In this document: one piece after another, positions 29,964 to 42,494 of the stretch
Layout: every line of letters starts with the position of its first letter
Numbering within the stretch: the stretch's first letter is position 1
Made by a program: the position numbers and the translations under genes
The notes under the pieces: model-generated
Seen by the model: the letters and a program-made list of their open reading frames with translations, nothing else
Told to the model about the DNA's origin: nothing
Databases searched by the model: none
Assembly (NCBI GenBank): GCA_950022295.1
Contig: OX465600.1
Coordinates: 206,365,782 to 206,429,781 of the forward strand
Direction: 5' to 3'
DNA length: 64,000 nt
Origin: Bromus sterilis
Lineage: Eukaryota > Streptophyta > Magnoliopsida > Poales > Poaceae

Positions 29964-32244
29964 GGGTGAAACGATAGCTTGGAATCATGGGCTTCTTTCA
30001 TGATGACCTCTCTTAGATCTCCCTCCTTTGGAATAACAACTCGCTCTTCGAACAACACAGTGCCGTCATTATGCACTGAAAAGCAACCGTACTTGGGAAC
30101 TGAGGTGGCGATACCCTGTTTGATCTTTTGTATCATTGAGCTGCCAGACTGAGCTTGACGGATTTTCTCATGGATATTGGTCTCTACCATAAGGTTGGCA
30201 AGGTAGCCTGCTGGAACTAGCTCGAGATTGAGCCTTCGAAAGGACTCACAAAATCAGGGTGGATCTTCTGCACCTGGATATTATTGCAATCGCCCTTGCG
30301 GCTCAGCATATCAGCTATGACATTGGCCTTCCCAGGTGTGTACTGAATATCAACTGTGTACTCAGTAATGGTTTCAAGCCATCTTCTTTGCCTCAAGTTC
30401 AGATTTGGCTAAGTGAACAAGTACTTCAGACTCTTGTTGTCGGTGAACACATCCACCTTCCTCCCTAAGAGGAGCTGTCTCCAAGTGATTAAAGCATGCA
30501 CAAATGTTGCAAGCTCCAAGTCGTGCGTGGGATAATTCCTTTCACTCGTCTTCAACTGTCGTGAGGTATAAGCTACAATATTTCTGCCTTGCATCAAAAC
30601 TCCGCCTAGACCTTGCAAGGAGGCATCACAAAACACCTGAAAAGGCTGTGACTCATCTGGCGGCGTGAGAATTGGAGCGATGGTCAACTTCTCTTTCAAC
30701 TCCTCGAAGGATGACTGTAAAGCTGGTGACCAAGTGTACCGTTTGCCTTTGCACAACAATTCAGTCATTGGCTTCGCTATTTTGGAGAAATTCTGCACAA
30801 ACCTCCTGCAATAATTGGCGAGGCCGAGAAAACTCCTTAGCTTCTTCACATTCTTCGGCGGAGCCCACTCTTGAATAATGCGGACTCGGTCTTGATCAAC
30901 CACAATTCCCTCAGCGGAAATAACATGGCCCAGAAAATTGACATTGTCTAGCCAAAACTCACACTTGGAGAACTTGGCGTAGTAACGGTGCTCCCTCAAC
31001 TTCTGCAGCACCAGGCGTAGATGTTCCTCATGTTCAGCCTCTGACTTGGAATAGACAAGAATGTTGTCGAGGTAGAGAATCACAAACACATCAAGCCATT
31101 CATGGAACAAATAGTTCATAGCTCTCAAGAATGTCGGAGGGGCATTTGAGAACCCGAAAGTCATGACTGTGAACTCATACAACCCATAACGTGTGCTGAA
31201 CGCGGTCTTGGGAATGTCCTCTTCACGAACACGGATTTGATGGTACCCCATCCTCAAGTCAAGCTTGGAAAACACCTTAGCCCCATTCAACTGTTCGAAC
31301 AGATCATTGATGCGGGTTAAAGGGTATTTGATCTTGATGGTTTTCTTGTTGATACCACGATAATCCAGGACCAAGCGGCTAGTCCCATCCTTCTTCTGGA
31401 CAAACAAAGCTGGTGCACCCCAAGGGGAAGTGCTCGCGCAGATAAAACCTCCTTCCTCCAACTCTGTCAATTGCTTCTTGAGCTCAGTCAACTCCTTCGA
31501 ACACATCTTGTACGGATGCCGAGAAATCGGCTGAGTACCAGGCTCTAGCTCAATAACGAACTCAATAGCTTGAACTGGGGGAATTCCTGACAACTCCTCT
31601 GGAAATACGACTGGGAACTCACAGACAAATTTGACTTCTTCGAGCAAAGGTGCAACAACTACATTCAAGGCGTACAACTGTGCTGCTCCTGCCGCTGAGC
31701 CACAAGTGTACAAGACTTCTGCGCCTGAATCATGTGTCAACTTCACGGATCTTGAAGGGCAATCAATGTTGGCCTTGTGCTGCACAAGCCAATCCATGCC
31801 CAAAATGACATCAATGTCGGAACGAGGCAAGACAACCAGGGATGCTGAAAAGATAACACCCTGGATACAGATCTCCGCATCTGGAACAAAAACGGACGAG
31901 CTGGACCTTGAACCAGGAGTGTGAACCGCAAGGGGTTTCTAGAGCAACTCGGTCTAAAGGTCATTTGTTGAAGCAAAGGAGTGTGATACGAACGAATGGG
32001 AAGCTCCGGAATGGAACAGAACTGTCGCTGGGACTGAACACACAAGCAACCTCCCAAGAACGATCTCTAAAGACTTCTGAGCATCTGTGAGCATCACGTT
32101 GTTCACCCGAAGTTCACGTGGCTGTGCCTTCACCATCGCAGTGCTCGGAGTAGAGCGAGGTGGAGGCGGTGGAAGCCGAGAAAAGCGCGGATCGGTGTAG
32201 TTGGGAGAAGTGTGCCCCGGCTCCCTGCACTTGTAGAAGATCAC
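29964..32244 (-). pseudogene. pol: Duplicated TE4 pol fragment inside the TE5 locus
   Basis: It is the same sequence as 17691-19971: gag knuckle end, protease, RT, RNase H and the first part of integrase, reading on the minus strand. It shares the older lesions of copy 1 (YLDN, FHSG, TAG 31954-31956, TAA 30409-30411, the RNase H frameshift), so these predate the duplication. About six single-base differences from copy 1 were seen. One is PKTAF here against HKTAF in copy 1; the family has Pro, so copy 1 changed. Confidence 0.93.
32240..32244. repeat. ATCAC, duplicated target site before the second TE5 LTR
   Basis: It is identical to 19967-19971 and was carried along with the duplicated flank. 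Confidence 0.85.
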
Positions 32245-34337
32245 TGTCAGATCCCTCTGTTAGGTATGTACTAGGGTTAGCTAGTACCTTTGCATCATGC
32301 AAAAGTTTCAAAAAGAAACCTTGAAAATCATTTTCAAAATCCAAATGGGAGAAGGAACACCCCCCAGATGAATTAATCCAAAAGGCCAGATAAAAATATT
32401 TTCCAAAAATTCATGTTAGAGTTTTGAAAAGTCTTATAAATGAGTGTGATCACATATCAAGTGATGTGGGACCCACCCCATGCTCATAGATTTTTCAAAT
32501 ATTCAAACAGTACCTTGGAATTAAAGAAATACCCCTTTTTGATTTAAAATTCAAATCATTTGAATTTTAAAAATGTTGAAAGTTTATGAGTGGCTAGTCT
32601 ATATTATTATGAGGCCACATAAAAGTTTTCAGCATTTAATAAAATGGTTTGGTATTTTTTATCAGAGCCAAAACAAATTACAGAAAAAGAAAGGAAAGAT
32701 TAAACATAAAATAAAAGGAACAGCTTACCTGTCGCCCAGGGGCGAGGCCCACCTCTCCAGCCGGCCCAGCCCACCTGGACCCTCCCCTGTCGTCTTCCTC
32801 CCCGCGCCCCCAAGGTGCTCGGTGGAAAGCCACCGACGCCACCGACGCCACCGCGACGCCCCGCAGCCCTCCACCTGCCTCCCCGGCCGCCTTCTAGCGA
32901 CGTGGAGAACCCTCCGAGCTCATCCTCTCCATTTCCCCCCTGGAAACCTCCTCCCCCTCTCCTCTTCGCGAGTTCATCGACGTCCGAGAGCTCACCGGAG
33001 CGCACCGCCGTGGAAACCCGTGGCCACCTTCCTCCTAAGCCGCTGCCACCTTGTCCAGGACGCGCGCCGTCGTCGTCTTCATCGCCGTGTGCAAGCAATC
33101 GAAGCCAGGAGCCCCGAGCACGTCGTCCTCTTCACCGAGCCGCCGCTGAACCCGCAAGAGCTCGTCGTCGATTCCGCCGTAGCCACAGCTCCTCCGGCTT
33201 CCTCGAGTCCGTCTCTGCAACCAGGGTGAGCAGGCGCGTTTTTCCCCTCATCTTGCCGCTTGAATCCGTGCCCGAATCGTGATTCCGACGAGGTCCGAGA
33301 CCAAGCGCCGCCGCTCGTCGTCGAGGTCATTCACCAGAGCCCCCGTTTGACCCCTGGATGGCTCCACTAGCTCCGCACACACCGCAGCTTCATTTCCATG
33401 CTCTCGGATTCCAAATCCGTGCACAATTTGAAGAACCCGACGAGTCCAGTGCACGACTTCCGCCGCCGCTCGTCGCCGATGACGCTCCGGTGATCCCCGT
33501 GGCTCCCTGATGACTCCACCCGATGCGGACGACCTCAAGGAGCAAGATGCCGTCCTCCCCGTGCTCTCCCGTGGCCGTTTGGTCACTCCGGCGACCACGC
33601 CGCCGTGTCTAGTGCCGCCGGCGACTAGCCGCCGGTAGGCTAGGTTAATTAGGGGGGCTAACCCCTGTTTAATTAGGCCATTGGGCCACTGATAGGTGGG
33701 GCCAGCCACTAATTAACCCTTCGGGTTAATTTTAATCAGGGGATTAACCCCCCACTGTGGATGACAGGTGGGACCCCTTTGTCAGTTTGACTCGTCAAAC
33801 TCCCGTGCTGACGCAATAAATCAAAATTGTTTAAAAAGAATTCCAGAAAATCCAGAAATTACCCCAAACTTTGGAAATTCATAGAAAATTCATATTAACT
33901 CCAAATTGGACAAATAATATATGAAAAATGATCAGGAGAAAATTATCTTTCCAAATATGCAACTTTCAAATCTGTTTGAGTTGAATTTAAAATGGGACCA
34001 GTAGCATATGTCATTTGGTTTATTTGAATTTAATTCAAATTCAAACCAAATGATTTTGCCACTTGGACCATGGATTTATGATGCAAATCAACCACACTTC
34101 AGAGGCATATCATACACATTTGAAGTTAATTCAAATTGATCAAACTATATCATATATAACTTGATTAAGGTTGAATTCAAATGTGGAATTTGAATTTGCA
34201 TTTAAAAATGCAATATATTCCACTTAAATGGAATTGTCTCACACATCAACACTTATACTTCAAGCTTCAACATTCAATCATGTGCTTGAGCATTGCATTC
34301 ATATTGATTGCTACTTCGTGCTTTCTTTGTCGAGTAG

Positions 34338-34403
34338 AGGTGGAACCGGAGCAAGAGATCACCCCCTTCGCTGAAGATCCAGAGCCCGAACCTCGTCAGC
34401 AAG
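34338..34403 (+). other. Putative LTR exon A (TE5 second LTR)
   Basis: Its 66 nt are identical to 22065-22130 as read, with the same AG/GCAAGC donor. One base just upstream differs (CTTTCTTTG against CTTTGTTTG). Confidence 0.45.
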
Positions 34404-35548
34404 GCAAGCAAAACCCCTTTGATCATGTCGATAAAATCCCACTTCCCTCTCATGTCTCGCTTATGCATTGTATAGGATGATCACCGTGTTACGTTTCTAC
34501 CGCATAGATGAACCCATTCCTTTGCATGACCTATCTTTTGTCACAGTAGTAGGCAAACCACAATCCTAGAAAATGTAGGAGTTGAATGATATCATGTGGC
34601 CCCTGCAAATGTTACCGCTTATTGCATGCTTAGTATGATACCATGTTGTTACTGTGATGTGAGTCGGGATGGTAGTGATCATGTGTTGATGGTAGAAAAG
34701 TGTTGGTGAATCGAACCTAATACAAGGTGAACGATGAGAGGCTGTGTAGGAGTACACGGTGGGTTGTCTCGTTGAACACCGCCCTAAGTCCGAGTTCTTG
34801 TGTGGTGATCCAAGATGAAGAGTACAACCACACATTGGGCTCATTGACCCCTCTCGACTTATTAACTCATCCCTTTCGATGTCCAGATGTCGCAGTAGTT
34901 CGGAGTTCTGGTAGGCTTGTGGCCTGGATGCTAAGTGAGAGAACGGCTCAACCGAGACCGGCTTATGCACCACGCACACATCGCTTGGGTCCACTTCGGT
35001 AAACCGGCCGGGTTCACGATAGTGGTAACCAACCCAAGTAGGCGGCTTTCTTGGACTAGATAGGCTATGAGATAACAGTTGTGGTGAGCATCCTCGCTGG
35101 CACCCCTTGAATGGTGTCGAGATAAGAGGCGGTAAATGATGGTCATGTGTGTGTAGCGGTACACCCTTGCAAGGTTAACAAAACTATTCGAATAGCCGCG
35201 TCCGCAGTTATGGACTGCTTGGAAAGCTTAGCTTGATTATTAGATAACTTGAACCGGATACTTCTAAAACACACCAAGATAAGTGTGAGTGCTATGGCGT
35301 GCCTCCTCGTGGGGAAGTCGAGGAAGGCACCATAGTGGTGTATTGGTTGGTGATAGTAGTGGACTCGTGTACGCTTCTTACCTCAAAGTCTGGTACTCGT
35401 AGTTCAGGATTAGCCAAGTCAAAGCTGGCATTTCTGCAAGTGAACCCCACCTCCCTTTACCTTGATACATGTGCATGAGTAGTATAGCTCCTATGTAAGT
35501 CTTGCTGAGTACGACTTTGTACTCACGTTTGCTTAATATATGTTTTAG

Positions 35549-35598
35549 ATGACGCCACTGACCCAGAAGGTGGCTTCTTCATCGAGCTGGACGACTGA
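35549..35598 (+). other. Putative LTR exon B (TE5 second LTR)
   Basis: It is 50 nt, open to TGA. One base differs from the first LTR (GCC for GTC), changing Val to Ala in DDVTDP. Confidence 0.45.
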
Positions 35599-36327
35599 AG
35601 TTAAGCTAGTCTAGTCCCAGTCAGCAGACTGGTTCCCTCGTGGAGGGCTTTATGTTTGAATAAGGCTTCTTAAGCCAATTTGTTAAACTTGTCTGTACTC
35701 AGACATAATTTGCTTCCGTTCTGTGTTGTAATGTTGGATCACTCGTAAGTGATCTCTGTGTGTACTCTATAAGAGTTATAAATAAAATGTACACTTTGTA
35801 GAGAATTGCAATGGTACCTGCTGTTCATACAAGGCATGTGTGCTGCGTGTATGTTTATAACATGCATGTCTTTGTATGGGTTTTCGAGACCTTAGTTGTG
35901 TTCTGGCTGGCGGTCTTTTATACACCAAGTGGCCCTTAGATGTGCGCAGCTTGGGGCATCGCGATGCGATTGCTTGAGACTCTGTCTCGTGCACACTTTG
36001 TGGTATGATCGAGCCCGCCATAGTCCCCGACTAAGTGATCGGGCTGGAGTAAGTCTATGTAAGAGTTTTGAGATAGTCGATAATATGGTTGAGGCGACTT
36101 GTCTTTGAATATGGGAGTTCACCACCCATATCAGTAGACTTGTGTGCGTACGATGAGGACCCATTACAGTTGATCATCCGGCCTGGATGGGATGCCCCTC
36201 ACGTACGATGCTTTCCGAGAATGTTCAGTGCTTGGCCTTGTCTTCTTAGACAAGTGGGTGCGGTTCTCGGCTCTCCATATGACTATGTCTTAACTGTACT
36301 TGCATACGCTAACCCCGGGTCCCGACA

Positions 36328-36332
36328 ATCAC
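36328..36332. repeat. Target-site duplication of TE5 (right)
   Basis: ATCAC follows the LTR end CCCGACA, and the TE4 gag resumes in the same codon context as before the insertion. Confidence 0.9.
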
Positions 36333-37207
36333 GCCTGGCCTGGGCTGGGACTGCGGCCTGGGTGGCCTCGCGTGTGGTGGTGTAGAGCGAGGCCCTTGCT
36401 GAACTGGGACGGGAGGGCGGGCAAAAGTGCGGACAATTGCCCCCCTCTGCTGGAACTGCTGCCTCTGCGGTGGCACCTCTGTGACCCAAGTCTTTGCCTT
36501 CTTGTGGACCATCACTGCGGGGTTGTGCTCTCTCTGGCGGTTCCTATCTGCATCCCACTCTGCTCTGGCTGACTCCTGGCGGATAGCCTGATACACGAAC
36601 TGTCAGAACAGTGTGGGGTTGCACTGTGTGAGTGCGTACTTGATCTTTGTGCTGAGACCCCCACGGAATCTGGCAATCCGCTTGGCCTCTGTGCTGACCT
36701 TCTCCGGAGCGTACCTGGCGAGCCTGACGAAGGCCAGGTTGTACTCCTGAACTGACCTGTCACCCTGTCTCAGAGCCAAGAACTCCTCTCGCTTCCTGTC
36801 AATCAAGCCACTCGGAATATGTGCTGCTCTGAAGTCTGCGACGAAGTCTTACCACGTGATGATAGAATCTCCCTTGTTGGCCTTGTAGGTATCGTACCAG
36901 CTGGCTGATGCACCCTGAAGCTGGAAGGAGGCGAAGGTGACGTAGTCGACTGGTCTGACGGTGTTTGCATTGAAGTGCTTCTTGATTTCTGCGATCCAAT
37001 CATCCGCTTCCAGCGGGTCTCGAGCCTCGGAGAACCTGGGGGGTTGATAGCAAGGAACTGCTGCAGAGTGGTGTTTTGTGGTAGATCGCTCCTCTGAGCA
37101 GTCTGGTTCTGCAGCATCTGTAAGATCGCAGTTGTGCCCTGAGCCACTGCGGTCACAGCCTCCCCAAGGAGAGGGTTCTCTAGCAGCGGCATGTTCGCTC
37201 TTGGCAT
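36328..37207 (-). pseudogene. gag: TE4 gag, N-terminal part (broken)
   Basis: The ATG is 37207-37205, after an acceptor-like GTATACAG/G. The N-terminal part reads MPRANMPLLENPLLGEA. One C is missing from a run near 37040 relative to TE6 (six against seven), shifting the frame. In the restored frame a TAA lies near 36850 and a TGA at 36603-36605. The capsid-like region includes EYNLAFVRLARYAPE. The frame reaches RPGVI, where TE5 cuts it just before the zinc knuckle, which is at 19971. Confidence 0.88.
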
Positions 37208-37882
37208 CCTGTATACTTGAACACTTATGAGATCATGGTTGAAGCATTGACGAAACCAGAAGATAAAGCAATATTGACAACAAAACTTCCTCACGAGGTA
37301 TGAGAAAGCCGAAAGCTTAAATTCCACCAAGGTTAACCCGGAAAGTCGAAAGCTAGGTGCTACTGGAATCCCCAAACCGAGATCATCCGAATCCAAGATA
37401 ATAATCTGCTAGAGAGAACACAACAATATATACGAGTGGTTGAAGACCTGAACGTTGAGACATCTGCCCTGAGCGGCCCGCCGAAGCGGTCTCCTATAGG
37501 GGGAGGAACCACATCCGGAGGATGCCAACCATCCCTGTATAGGAGTTTCACCTAAAGTACGCCGTAAGCGAGGTGGAGCTGTCAACCCCAAGTGGCGGTT
37601 CAGTGTTCTCAACGTACGCCAACCCTTCTCGTCGCTAGCAAAAAATTATAGAGGAATCGGAGCCTCATGTAAACGAGAACCTAGATTTGTTTTGAAAGGG
37701 GATAAGTTGCAAAGAGAAAACAACGTTTCACTTCCTCACGGGAAAAGGGGTGGGAGGGTGGGGTAAGAAGAAACAGAAAGAGTTCCTACTCTCCGATTTT
37801 TCCTTAATAACTACAAAATAGTTTATAGACTCAACTTTGGCCAGTAAGGGGTCCTACAGTCAGTCCTGCTCTGATACCAAGT
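37208..37882 (-). promoter_or_regulatory. TE4 primer site and leader
   Basis: The primer-binding site TGGTATCAGAGC is at 37879-37868, three bases from the LTR. The next 45 bases (AGGACTGACTGTAGGAC and on to GGCCAAAGTTGAGTCTA) are shared with TE6 and partly with TE5. The remainder up to gag has no ORF that I can support. Confidence 0.85.
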
Positions 37883-38235
37883 TGTAAGGCCCCCGATGCG
37901 GTGCTAACTCAAGTTAGTCACTTTCGCGTCCCACTCAAGTTAGCAGCGCATAAAAGGCCACCGACTCACGATACTCGCACTCGTGTCGCTGCCGGGTTCT
38001 CGACAACAGGTATAAAAACAATGAACTTCATACTAAGACATAATTATATAGAGTCCAGGGCATACATCGCCACTGGTAATTATTACATCGTCTCTGAAGT
38101 CCACGGACCCATAAGTACATCATGCAACAAGCGGAAGACAATCACGACCGATTATGGTCAAAATTCAAATGGCCCTAGAGAGGGCTGCACATAAATTAAG
38201 TCCACCCACGGATCGTCGGAACCCAACTATAGGAT

Positions 38236-38321
38236 CTACTGAACGAAGTCATCCTCATCGTCGTCCTCCGGGGGCACCTCCACGAAGTATCGTCTGGTGC
38301 TCGGGTCGAGGTAGTAGTCAA
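38236..38321 (-). other. Putative LTR exon B (TE4 5' LTR)
   Basis: The 86 nt follow CTGCAG and read DYYLDPSTRRYFVEVPPEDD and on to FVQ and TAG, with no internal stop. Confidence 0.45.
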
Positions 38322-39516
38322 CTGCAGCGGCCGATCAGGAAAAACAGTAAAAGCACAAAAGGAAAACAGGGGTGAGATTATATCATTACAGGATAACTAG
38401 CTTCCTACGGTAAGACAAGGTAAAAGTAAAGGTTGCAGCCGTACTAGCATATATGGTGGCTATCGTTCTATCAGAGTAGAGGTAAGATCCAAGAATGCAC
38501 GTGGCATCCTGTCATAAGTCTGCTATCCACCTACTTACGTCAAACATAACACAACAAGATCTTCTCTCGGTCCCCCTGGACGAAGAAAAGCAACCAAGGC
38601 ACTCACACTGTAGGCAAGTTTTAATTATGATTCCAATTGATGTTATTCTATGAACAAGGAGTAGGTTTCAAGTCGTCCTTAACCGCGGACACGGCTTTTC
38701 GAAAAGATTTAACCCTGCAGGGGTGTACCACCTGCCCATCATAGGCTTCGCATGTACGCCTGGTTTCCACTTGGCTAGGTCAGCGCCTGAATCTCCGGAA
38801 CGTTAGAGTCCCTCTAACTAACAACGCACAATTCCGGGAGGCCCCGGTGAGTCGACACCCAACTCAAAAGCCGGCCGCGCTCTCGAATCGGTATCTACCG
38901 TATGACTCCGGGTTTGGATTGCCGGTTAATCTCATATGAGACCGGGTCGTCAACCGGTCAAGGTGGGCCAGCCAAGGAACAAGTCCTCCTGGACCAAGGT
39001 GGTTGTAAACAACTAGGGTACCACCAGCACGCACACGTTTGCAAATATTTAATCAGCTCGGGCCACCACTAGAACTGTTTGGAGCTAGGTAGGTAATACA
39101 AGGGTACCCCACAGAATCCCACACACGATTAGGCACGCTCGTCAAGAAACACAATACCCGTAACTCGGGACCTAGGTGACTCAAATGGAACAAAACACCT
39201 GGCGGGAACAGCCCGGTCTCCCATCTTTCTTCAAATATAAATTAACATCATAATGATAATAAATATCAACCAACTTCTTTAAAAACATGATATCCCAACC
39301 ATAGCATAGGGTAAGCAGCAAGTTTTCCTACTCATACTAAGCAATGGCTGAGCAGCGGTAACTTAGCAATACAATGTTTTGCTGGGATGTGGGGATCATG
39401 GCTGTTTGGTTTGATTATGACATAAACAAGGTGGATAGGATCAAACAAACATTCTAGACTACAGCTAGGAAGGTAGGCAGAATGGTATCAAGTAATGGTA
39501 TGAATCTTCCCCTTGC

Positions 39517-39606
39517 CTGGGTAATCGATCGACGGAGCAGACGTAGCAGGGTCGTCGGGCTCGGTGTTGGAAATCTCCACGTAAGTCTCCTCGGCAGTCT
39601 CAGGTG
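39517..39606 (-). other. Putative LTR exon A (TE4 5' LTR)
   Basis: The 90 nt read PETAEETYVEISNTEPDD and end at CCCAG/GCAAGG. This copy also has a CTTGCAG just upstream, a second possible acceptor. Confidence 0.45.
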
Positions 39607-40644
39607 CTAACGCAAAGTACCTGCAAGGAAAAGGCACACAAGTAAGCAATGGGTGAAACACAGGCAAATATGGTATGATTAAGTTTAATAGACATGATGT
39701 GACCCTATCTAGTCAGATTTAAATGAAGGTGGCGACGACACGTCGACAACTTCATATGCAATTTATTTACGTTGAATGGCCTTGGTCTTAGCCTTAATTT
39801 TTGTGTAAGTAGCATGGCAACATGTCATGGCATGAAACAATATCAACAATTAATATTAATAAACATCGTGAAATACTATCGATTCCGGAGACGGAGAAAA
39901 ATGTCGGTGAAATTGAGACCGGGAAGGTACAACAGAAGAAAAGGACCCAGTCACATTGCATATGACAATATGCTTGGGCTGATATGAGATTGCAAAGAGT
40001 TGAAGTTGACATGGATCAAGGCTTCATTGATCAGATGAACAAGACTTCAACATGCTCTGAAGTTGGAAGAAGCAAAGAAAAGAAAGGCAAGGTTGGATAT
40101 GGTTAGGTGATCACACCATGTCCATTGAGTTGCACAAAACATCAAATGGACATCACCATTTTAATCCTTGCATTTTTCTACCCCAAAACCATATATGGCA
40201 TGTCTCACTTTGAATTTTGCAAAACATATTGCAAATACAAAAGAAGTGAGGGGCTTCTTTGCAAAATTTCCACTACTCCAAAAATAGATGGGGCAAAATG
40301 AAAAATGAACATCACCACTGCAATAAGTGGCTCTAGCTACCCCAAAATCATATATTGGATTATATGTTTGAGGTAGGGAGCAAAAGAAGTTCAAATTCAG
40401 ATTTGAATTTGAATTCAAACCTAATTTGAAAGAAAGAAAAAAAAGAAAAGGAGAAGAGGGCAATGGCCAGATGGGCTGCTCTCGGGCACCAGGCCCACTT
40501 CTCACCTCTCCTCGCCCTTTGGCTCAAACCAGTCGAGGTGGCCCAAGCCATCTGCTGGCCTGTGGCATCTACTGGGCCAAGCCCAGCCTGCCAGTGGCTC
40601 AGACAAAAAAAAACAAAAGGAAAAGGGGGGCATTGCTTCGGCTG

Positions 40645-40699
40645 GGATTCGAACCCAGGCCGTGCCTCTCCACCTCAGCCCCCCTTGCCACTTCGCTAC
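40645..40699 (-). other. tRNA-like A-box/B-box segment (TE4 5' LTR)
   Basis: The B box GGTTCGAATCC is perfect. The A box reads TAGCGAAGTGGCAAGG, one base different from the 3' LTR copy. Confidence 0.6.
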
Positions 40700-41737
40700 T
40701 CGTCGAACCTCGACAGAGGTAGAAAAGTAGAGAAGGTGAGGTTGCTGCACCCCACTCACCAAACTCTAAACTTGAAGCCGCTCGACTGACAGACGAGCAC
40801 GGCGGCAAACGACGGTGACCCTAGCGACCTCTACGCTGCAACACGACGTCGATGGCCATTGGGGAGGACTAGCTGACACATCCACGCACGCACATGCGCC
40901 GGGATCCGGACTGAGCTCGAACGACGGCGGTGCTAGCTTCGCCTGAAGACGACGCGGGTCACTGTCTCTGCACCTGACGACGAAGGCCGAGCACGGCGGC
41001 AAACGGCAGCGAGGCTAGCCTCACCCACAGCGCGACACAAGACACACGGAGGGACTCAACACACAGAGGGGACACCCAGCTCCACGCCCCTGCAAGTTTC
41101 CCCGCCAGAGAAGAAGCGACAGCGACGCTAGCTTGGCCTGAACTACACGGCGGCAAACAATCTGAAGAAACTCAGGCCGCGCTCTCCTAACTATGGGCAT
41201 GCGGAAAGGAATAGCCTTGTCTAACACTGACGTGCTCTCGGCATCACAGCGCACGCCTACCTACACCCGGACCTCGCCAGGACCAGGGCGACAAACGAAG
41301 TCTTGGCAGCGACGCTCGCCGCGGACAGACACACCTGTCGCACGACGCGGCCAAAGCAGACGAGCTCTACTGGGGAAAAGGAGGAGGCCCAGCTCACCTA
41401 GGGGGTGCCGTTGACGAGTGGGACGCCGCGGAGACGATGAAGGGAAGCGACCGTCGTTGGAGAAGAAGACGGCCGAGGCGGGGTCGTCGACGGGGAGCGC
41501 TCCTCTTCACCAGGCTGGGACCCCTTCGGGGAGGAGAAGATGCGCATCACCGCGGAGAAGAACGTGCGGGAGCATGAGCTCGAAGAATAGGGCGCAAACG
41601 GCAACGAATTGGGCTCTGCTCACCAGAGCCACAGCGGAACAGGGGAGGCTCGAGCGGGCGATGAGGAGCGGAGGCGGAGAAATTGAAGGGGGGGGGATCG
41701 AAACCCTTGGTCTCCCGGAGCCGGTCACGGGGTCTCG

Positions 41738-41746
41738 CTTATAAAG
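41738..41746 (-). promoter_or_regulatory. TATA box of the TE4 5' LTR
   Basis: CTTTATAAG on the minus strand, upstream of the C/T-rich leader, is the likely core promoter for the element transcript. Confidence 0.6.
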
Positions 41747-42489
41747 GGGAGGTCCCCGGCCACGTCGACGGCCGTCATCGCCTGCGTGGACGCCGGTGTG
41801 AGAGGAGCCCGGCCAGGTCCCCCCGACACGCTGGAAAAGTGGCGCTCCAGAGCTGTTCGATGAGGATCAATCGGCTAGGGTTCCTTGCCACTTACCCCTT
41901 CGGCATGGGCTAGAGCCCAGGAGAGGGGAGCAAGGCCCAGTTGGGCTGGGCCAGTGACAGGAAAAGGAAAAAAAACTGAAACAGGACCCTCTGCCCCTCC
42001 TTTTCTATTAAAAATAAAAAAAGAGGATGGCTTTGGGTTTAACAAAAATATTCATTAGGTTTTATAATACATAAAAATAGGTAAAATAAACCTTAGAATA
42101 TTTTCCATTTCTAAAAGTTGGTTTGGGCATTTTGGCAACAACAAAATGTGGAGCTCTTTTTTAATTCAAAATCACTTTGAACTACACACCCACCTTTCTG
42201 TTGATGACAAAAATGTTTTGAGAAGATGAAAATATTTTCCAAGGAAAAATAAATGGCTAGGCCGAAATTGAAGTCTAGGGGAGATGAGATGCAAATGGAA
42301 CAATTGCATGAACATGCTACTTGAACTAACTTGGGTGCACTTGAAACCAAAACAGATGGGCTCCAATCCAAAAGCAAAATTAAATCATCACATGAAATGT
42401 TAAACCTTAGCATCATGCCAAGTTACAAAGTCATCAGACATGGTACAAACTTCATGTTGATTTCTACTTATTGCAATTGGGCTGTTACA

Positions 42490-42494
42490 GCCAC
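42490..42494. repeat. Target-site duplication of TE4 (right)
   Basis: GCCAC matches 11898-11902. Confidence 0.9.

Larger units (their letters stand above)
19972..36327 (+). mobile_element. TE5: young plus-strand chromovirus in the TE4 gag, rearranged
   Basis: The order is LTR (19972-24054), primer site, intron-bearing leader, extra ORF (24483-25262), gag-pol (25595-29962, truncated), then a second copy of the TE4 flank (29960-32244) and a second LTR (32245-36327). A normal element would run from pol through a polypurine tract into the 3' LTR; both the pol end and the tract are missing. Flanking ATCAC repeats mark the original insertion. The family differs from TE4 and TE6 in LTR sequence and in the extra ORF. 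Confidence 0.93.
29960..36327. repeat. Direct duplication, copy 2 (TE4 pol flank plus TE5 LTR)
   Basis: It is the partner of 17687-24054. It begins abruptly inside the TE5 chromodomain codons and ends at the true right border of TE5, where the TE4 gag resumes after ATCAC. Confidence 0.92.
32245..36327 (+). repeat. TE5 second LTR (4083 bp)
   Basis: It has the same length and ends as the LTR at 19972. One difference was seen in its first 1.1 kb and about 26 in the remaining 3.0 kb. In the favoured model its left part descends from a duplicated 5' LTR and its right part from the original 3' LTR. Confidence 0.95.
11903..42489 (-). mobile_element. TE4: minus-strand chromovirus in the TE3 5' LTR
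   Basis: The order on the minus strand is 5' LTR (42489-37883), primer site, leader, gag (37207-36328), an interruption by TE5, the rest of gag and pol (19971-16466), polypurine tract and 3' LTR (16429-11903). Without TE5 it is about 14.2 kb. The target duplication GCCAC proves a single insertion event. The two LTRs differ by about 4% in a 600-bp sample read by eye, plus indels, so it is older than TE6 and TE5. Confidence 0.95.
37883..42489 (-). repeat. TE4 5' LTR (4607 bp)
   Basis: On the minus strand it runs from TGTAACAGCCC at 42489 to GGGGGCCTTACA at 37883. It keeps two segments that the 3' LTR lacks. The U3 lies at high coordinates, TATA at 41746-41738 and a donor-like CTCTG/GTGAGC at 41624. 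Confidence 0.94.

Noticed and set aside
29963..32244. A separate minus-strand element inside TE5
   Set aside because: The segment has no LTR of its own, is near-identical to 17690-19971 and begins mid-integrase. It is a duplicated flank, not a new insertion.
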